From: Mesostigma viride
Lineage: Eukaryota; Streptophyta; Mesostigmatophyceae; Mesostigmatales; Mesostigmataceae
Assembly: GCA_009746045.1 (NCBI GenBank)
Contig: RPFO01000065.1
Coordinates: 6,666,650 to 6,730,649, forward strand
Length of the DNA stretch: 64,000 nt
Direction: 5' to 3'
The first letter of the stretch is position 1. Each line of letters starts with the position of its first letter. The translations under genes and the position numbers were made by a program. The notes below the pieces were generated by a model that saw only the letters and a list, made by a program, of their open reading frames with translations, was not told the origin of the DNA and did no database searches. Below, one piece after another: positions 58,560-64,000 of the stretch.

Positions 58560-59040
58560 ACCGCCGGACTGCCGCTGCCGGGTCATCCTCTGGCGCTTGA
58601 TCGACAAGCAGCCAGGGAAGACCCCAGACTCCGTACTTGCCGACGAGCTGAGGAACCAGCTCTTAGCTCGCATGGAGCTGCCAGGTATTGACCCTGCAGG
58701 GCGCTTATTCCTGGTTGTCTCCTTGATACCGCCTGCCGCTTCCACTGTCAGATGGGACAAGGCCGGACCGCCCCGCCAGTCGGGTCCTTACCTTCAGCGA
58801 CATTGCAATGTGGCCGGCCAGATCGAGTCACTGAGTCAGGTAACTTCCTCTCTCGCTGGAAGATTCAAGCTGGCGCGCACCCCTTCCAAGGTCGCTTGAC
58901 GACGATGGACCTGACGCCAGCCCAGCGCAGCAGCAACGCCGCGACCAGTGGCCGGCCCCCCCGACTACATCCGCGCCACAACTCGGACCAGGCCCGAGAA
59001 GCCCCACCAGGTGTACTGGCCGGCGGGGCCGGGCGGGGAC
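58560..59040 (+). pseudogene. Decayed L1-type ORF1 C-terminal region
   Basis: Frames encode ADELRNQLLARMELPG (compare FESKILARMGLLGEIK in the intact ORF1) and, after shifts, DLTPAQ, QQQRRDQWPA and VYWPAGP, matching DDDLTLAQQQRRRELWP and VYWKGAA. Several frameshifts and stops make it a relic. It ends at TTAATTAATATG. Confidence 0.6.
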
Positions 59041-59389
59041 CTTAATTAATATGTAAACAACAAACTGTGGACGCCCCGGCCGGCCCGCAGGGCTCCACCA
59101 GAATAGATTCTAGCCAGCTGGGCTAGAAGAGGGCAATCGACATAGCTTATATCGACATTATAGCCTATCTTGCCATGTCAGTATTACCCCAGCATAATAT
59201 ACTGATCTAGCCCCAGTAGGTTTAGAGTGGCATGAACACAATGAAATTAGGCCAAGCCATCATGGCTAGCTTATCGTGGCTATTCGCTTATGCCTTAGCA
59301 GACGTCCCTTGGGCCGGGCCCAACTCACATTTCTTGTACGCACAACAGCATCAGCCGTATGCTTCAGCCTACCTCCATGGTATCAACTA

Positions 59390-59657
59390 AGTAAGTAAGT
59401 AAGTACTTGCGTGTCATGCGCAAAGGCATGCCACATATGATATGCTCACATGGGTCTTATTGCACCCACAGTTTGCCGGATCGTTAGCCTGTCCTTTTAG
59501 CTAGCCGCGCCCGATTGCAGCTGTGGCATGCCTTTGGCATGAAGGAGACTGGGGGTCTCTGCCCTTTCTCCTGTAGTGCACACACAGGGATTAAAAGCAC
59601 TTCGGTGCTCCGTGACTCCCCAACGGGAGCACGAGTTTAATTAATTAATTAATTAAT
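59390..59657 (+). mobile_element. SINE-like head and LINE-type tail
   Basis: Starts AAGTAAGTAAGTAAGTACTTGC with GGCATGCCACAT. Ends GTGACTCCCCAACGGGAGCA and TTTAATTAATTAATTAAT. The tail meets the tail of the minus-strand LINE at about 59640-59657. Confidence 0.68.
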
Positions 59658-60475
59658 GCCACGGAGTACTATGCTAATCTCATTAGAAAAATAATTACAC
59701 AAAAGTTTAAACAAATATCGTCTGCATCCTCCCCCAACCGTTAAGCACTACTATGGGGATGTAATCCTCATCCGAGCTGTCCTCTACTGTAATGGCAGAC
59801 GAGGCGGTAGTGTAGCGGCTATCCTCAGGACCAATAACCTCCACCTGCGGACTAATTCTACCCTGGCTAGCATGCAACGGGCCGCGGGGCCCGTGGCCGG
59901 GGAGAAAACAGGAGCATTATACCCCTCGGGAACTAGGTGCTTATCGCAGATGGCAGCCCATTTCTCCTTGTCAATCATGCGGGCGCGGAGTACGGATAGT
60001 CCCAGAAGCCCTGCATCTTCTTGAAAGCAGTTGTGTCACATAGGTCCGGGTCGCGCCGCGCCGGTGCCCGGCGCGCGCAAGTTTGCCAGTGGGTTGCGAT
60101 GAGACAAGGGGACCCTGCCATAGGAGGAGGTGTCTACCTGGTTGGCCCGTCTTAAGCCCCCCGGCGCAGGGCCCACATCGGTATTCACAGCTGGTCTGTG
60201 CGGGCAAGATGACCGGCAAAGAGGATCGAGGCGGCGGTGCCGGATGGTATGGGTGACAAGAGGGAGCTCGCAGTAGAGCTCGGCCCGGGTGCGGCGTTCT
60301 TGGTAGCGGACGCCGAGGATATGACGGAGCATGCATTCGAGTGACGGTGCCGTCAAGCTGCTGGCTCAGCGCCTGGTCCAGGGTCCACGCCTCGCAGCCA
60401 TAAAGGAGGATGCTGAGGACAAGGGCCTTGAACAGAATGCGCTTGCGTCGCTCACTCAGGTAGCGACAGGTCCAG
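59640..60475 (-). pseudogene. LINE reverse-transcriptase C-terminal fragment, frameshifted
   Basis: Minus strand: YLSERRKRILFKALVLSILL, YGCEAWTLDQALSQQLDGTV, then (second frame) MLRHILGVRYQERRTRAEL and THTIRHRRL, and after another shift AGHLARTDQL. Farther on, MIDKEKWAAICDKHLVPEG. LVLSILLYGCEAWTL...L...CLR.ILGVR...R...I...I..RRL...GH..R is the classical order just C-terminal to the LINE polymerase. 5'-truncated near 60475; the 3' end is the (ATTA)n tail at 59640-59657. It shares GQPGRHxLxW with the remnant at 22821. Confidence 0.85.
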
Positions 60476-60480
60476 AACCT

Positions 60481-60920
60481 GTCGAGATGGTATCACTATG
60501 GTTGTATTGCACCCACAGTGATGCGCCGGCGGCCCTGTACGTGCTGTGGATAGAGCGCTCGATCGATCTAGGTGGCCTGTACGTCCACCAACAGCACTTG
60601 GTGGCAGTAAGAGAAGCTAGGGTGCCTTCCCTCATCACGTACTGTACAGGGGTTCAAGGTTCCACTACTTTGTATTATTGGCACCCGTGCATGACACAGT
60701 CACGTGATAATTAATTGAATATTCGCGTCCGGGTGCACAACGTACGTACTAGCTGCATGGCTGATTGACTACACGTACAGTGTGTGTAAATAGTGGTATA
60801 TACAGGTAACAAAACGTGCGTACAGGGCTGGCCACATGCAGGCCGAGCACGTTTTAGTTGCCCCATGCACTGTTCATGTGTGCATCTTTTTTGCTGCATG
60901 CAGGGCCGGGTGAAAATTAA
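60481..60920. other. Flank between LINE fragment and DNA element
   Basis: No gene or clear repeat; ends in AAAATTAATTAA, the insertion site of the next element. Confidence 0.5.
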
Positions 60921-60924
60921 TTAA

Positions 60925-63188
60925 GGGGAGGTGGCACCCCAAAACCCTTAAAAATTGACCTATGCTAATATCACTTGAAATTCATTTGCACAACGCTAAG
61001 TTATGATTGGGGGCACTAAATAACATCTCTAGTGAGTTGTCCATGCACTTGTTGGGGGTACTACCCCCATATATACACCAATAATGCGCTATAAATAGCA
61101 AAAGACGCTAATTAGGGCTGGGTATGCCCCAGCCAATGCACACATTTATTTGCAAAACTGCCTGCAGCGTTTTTAGTTCCCTGAGTTTGTAGCTTGCTGA
61201 GCTATTTACATCATGGAAAGGGCAAAACCTCGAACAGTTATTAATTTCCCCGCAAAACGACCCTTTTTTTACCGGACATTGGGAATAACTTTTTATAAAC
61301 ACGTCAAAAAAATACTTTTTTCTGCAGCGAAAATCCGTCTAACAGGGGGACAACTGTCTTCCAAGTCCCAGGTCATTCCGACAAGTCTAGCTCAAGTTAT
61401 AAAGTTAAACGTGCTAAAACCTGAACATAAGCTAAAGGAGGTTTTTCTTTGTACAAGGCCAGTTAGGCATGATGTTTTCCATCCAAAAAGCCTGAAAGCA
61501 TGCCCTACTCGATCACAATACATAAGCAAACAGCTAGGCACCTCATCTGCCCTCACCTGCCCTCGGCATGGCCAACCTTGCCAGCCTAAGCATAGCAACA
61601 CGATCGTTAGGCATACATGCCAAGAGAGCATACACATTAGTCAACCCAAGGTTACCTTGTAAACTTCATGATTAGAACTCAGCAAATCTATGACCAAAAG
61701 CACATATAAATAACTCTTGCACACTGATGACGACACATGCTCAAGGTTTGGGGTCACTGTGACACGCACTGATGGGTTTCCTAGACGACCACCTGACAGG
61801 CGCTAAGGACCACTCAGTAACCAAGTTAACACAATCACACTTTACATGCCATCCAACATGCATCAAATACATGCTGAATATGTTATGAAGTACAAAGGGG
61901 TGGCCACACACCTCATACACCTTCACCGTCCCTCGAGCATGGCCAGACATATAAGCATGTGAATAGCAATAATGATGATGGCACTAAAATGCCTAACCAG
62001 CATTTTCTATGTTTCTCCCAGGTTAGAGTGTAAGGTTTATGCCAACCAAGCTAATCAACACAGCAACAACTCCTTCACTGCCCTACCTGAGATGGGCAAC
62101 AAACTGGAACTATGGAGGGCAAGGAACCAAGGAGATCATGGCATACAACGATGGCATGCAGTCAACCATGTCAACCATGGTTGGCTCAGCACATTGCAGT
62201 CTTTTCACATCATCATATCAAGGGAAAGCTCAAATAAACCAATGGTGGCAGCTATCTACATGCAGTCACACAAATGCAATATCTCCAACATGATCGTCAA
62301 TAAAACACTTCCTCCCCTGCACGATAAAATGGAAAGAAACCATTGGCGGCCCTCCAGCGCATGAGCGCTGTGATGCCGCTGCGAAGAGAGGGTGCGTCAC
62401 TCTAACACAACAAGAAGCGTCCATACGCACACCATCCTTGCCAGAACACGTTTTATGAAATGCCTTAAACCTTCCCGAGAAGCTATAGGCTTCGACTGAA
62501 GCGGCCCTAACCACGACATCAACGAAAACAATCTAAAGCTGCCAGGTATTCGGCAAGCAACGGCGAGCTAGCTGGCGGAAACGGCCCAAACAGAACGCAA
62601 AAACCTTCGAACGATGAGCTCATAGAAGAAAGAACTGATAGCACATAACATTCGCGACAAATCTATACCTTGCCCTCGCAGATCCCTCGCTCAGGCGCGC
62701 AACAACGGCCGTTCTTCCATGGAAGGTTCCGACATGCACTGCGCAGGCCTGAAGAATTACTTACCGACAATGGCCGAAAATGTAGCAAAAAGCACCAGTT
62801 CGGTTTGGAATTCAATGCTACCGATATTAATGCATCCTTGACGGTCAAAAAGGCCCCCAAAACTGCGAATTTACTGCCGCTATCACGAACTCTATTTTAT
62901 TCCGCGCGACCAAAAAATGCAGTTTAACCCCCATGCCGATGGCAGTAAAAGAAAGCAGCGATATTGTAAACCAGCTACTTGCCGCCACAACCCAACATCA
63001 TGAAATCATCTTCTTCAACATTCGAGCATTTTTTTTGCATTTCTCTAGCCCTACATTGCTAGTTTCACCTAAACGCAGTCGCCATGACCACTTCCGCAAG
63101 GGGTGCGCGCACGGTGCACCCACTTTTCACGGTACGGCTGGTACCGCGAATTTTTTCGCGCGGAAAATATTCGGCGCGCCACGTCCCC
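60925..63188 (-). mobile_element. 2.26-kb TTAA-associated DNA element, copy 2 (inverted)
   Basis: Left end GGGGAGGTGG after TTAA (60921-60924), right end CCACGTCCCC followed by AATTAA. Read on the minus strand it parallels 20651-22562: GGCGCGCCGAATATTTTCCG, GTACCGTGAAAAGTGGGTGC, CTTGCGGAAGTGG near the start; a conserved GGTAAG donor-like site near the middle (62760s and 21080s); and TTGTTGGGGGTACTACCCCC with AAGACGCT near the end. An intron-bearing decayed gene may lie inside; no transposase motif recognised. Confidence 0.7.
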
Positions 63189-63231
63189 AATTAATTCAAC
63201 ACGTGCTCCCATTGGGGAGTCACGGAGCACC
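63189..63231 (-). mobile_element. LINE-type tail, inverted
   Basis: Reverse complement reads CTCCGTGACTCCCCAATGGG, AGCACGTGTTGAATTAATT, the same hairpin tail as 20604 and 59603. As at 20604 it directly borders the TTAA element. Confidence 0.7.
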
Positions 63232-63905
63232 ATAGTGCTTTTAATCATGCACTGTTGCATGCGTGGTACCTCTAAGTGGTTGCAAGCAACATGACCTTGC
63301 TTTGCGTAGTTGCCCCCCATCCGGCCATAAGGATGTCTCTTTGATAAGGATGGAAATGCTGTACGGAGAATATTTTATGCATGTGCACAACGCCGGGGCA
63401 AAAGTCAACAAGTTGACGGCAGAATCGGGCTGATTGATGCTAATTGAAGTCAAGTACATTTCAAATGACGCTTGCCAAAACCCCTAGCAGAAGCACTGTG
63501 CACATGTGATATATACGGCCTGTATATCAATCAGTATCTTCTTTCATTCTCTTTCTTAGATCAAAACTGGGCCCAGGTGATAGAGGAAAACGATCGATCC
63601 CCCCCCAGTGGCCATGCATCGATCCTAGCTTCTCTCAATTAAGCTGCCAAGGATCGAGGCAGCGCTTTAGCCCGTGTTTTTTTAATTAGAACGCGATATA
63701 TCGCGTTGTAAGCTTTTTTTAGAACGCGTATAGCACCTAAGGAAAATTTTTTTTCATGGTCATGTATATACTTTCCTGAAAGCCCATAAATCAAAGGATT
63801 TTTTGAGCTACTCAGACCTACAAAATGCTTATTCATTAGAGAGATACACTGGTTTGAATACAGGGGGGTCTGACCATGACCGCGATTTCTTGACCCTAGG
63901 TCACA
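63232..63905. other. Intergenic DNA, no gene seen
   Basis: No recognised coding sequence. 63685-63730 has a short inverted pair AGAACGCGATATATCGCGTT. Confidence 0.5.
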
Positions 63906-63913
63906 AGTCATGT

Positions 63914-64000
63914 CAAAGAGACAACCAGCGCAGGCCAGAAATCGGGAGAATCCGGACCATGGTAGCTCGAGCCTGCCGTTATCTTTTCCGCGTTTTCGAG
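63914..64000 (+). mobile_element. Dispersed element, uninterrupted copy (runs off the window)
   Basis: CAAAGAGACAACCAGCGCAGG, GGAGAATCCGGACCATGGTA, GCTCGAGCCTGCCGTTATC. It matches 45038-45095 plus 45185-45215 with nothing between, so it is the empty-site equivalent of that interrupted copy. A partial, diverged copy is at 12138-12170. Confidence 0.8.

Overview
The window is nuclear DNA of a flagellated, starch-making eukaryote, most likely a green alga. The evidence is spliceosomal introns with GT-AG borders, an alpha-glucan water dikinase with CBM45-type starch-binding modules, two exons of the flagellar protein CFAP299, an interstitial plant-type telomere motif (CCCTAAA), and many retrotransposon and DNA-transposon remnants. 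A prasinophyte of the Pyramimonas/Cymbomonas type is only a low-confidence guess. There is no prokaryotic operon, CRISPR array, rRNA or intact tRNA gene.

Layout. 304-15980 (minus) is a GWD-type dikinase. I could join ten exons whose phases all agree (4854 coding bases, 1617 residues plus stop); the start codon and transit peptide were not found. About 16-26 kb is intergenic: simple repeats, a 1.9-kb TTAA-flanked DNA element, a broken LINE reverse-transcriptase end and a 28-bp-type minisatellite. 26476-43451 (plus) is a complete ten-exon gene for a 731-residue type II membrane protein with an acidic stem and a sialidase-like (BNR/Asp-box) domain. 43.5-47.3 kb holds tRNA-like SINEs, inverted-repeat DNA and an L1-type ORF1. 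47.9-50.2 kb is a poorly resolved minus-strand coding region around a 1.4-kb minisatellite. 50.3-52.7 kb has a 149-bp higher-order array and two CFAP299 exons. 52.8-55.4 kb has a GC-rich array followed by an unknown ORF split by a T6 frameshift. 55.4-64 kb is almost entirely retrotransposon debris, plus a second, inverted copy of the TTAA-flanked element.

The most unusual property is how introns have grown. In both well-resolved genes, many introns are filled with tandem copies of their own exon-intron border. The sialidase exon 3 border (TCACAG|GT) recurs about nine times with decayed copies of the exon itself. The exon 5 donor is inside every unit of a roughly 29-copy 36-bp array. Exon 2, 4, 7, 8 and 9 donors and the exon 6 and 9 acceptors are also re-copied, and the dikinase exon 2 donor appears five times. 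Several copies keep AG|GT, so they could act as recursive or decoy splice sites. I found no description of this in what I know and treat it as the main lead.

Functionally, the dikinase would phosphorylate plastid starch to allow its breakdown, the sialidase-like enzyme would act in the secretory pathway or at the cell surface, and CFAP299 belongs to the flagellar/ciliary gene set. Nothing shows that they work together; they are simply neighbours. All exon borders are read by eye from reading frame, splice consensus and remembered family sequence.
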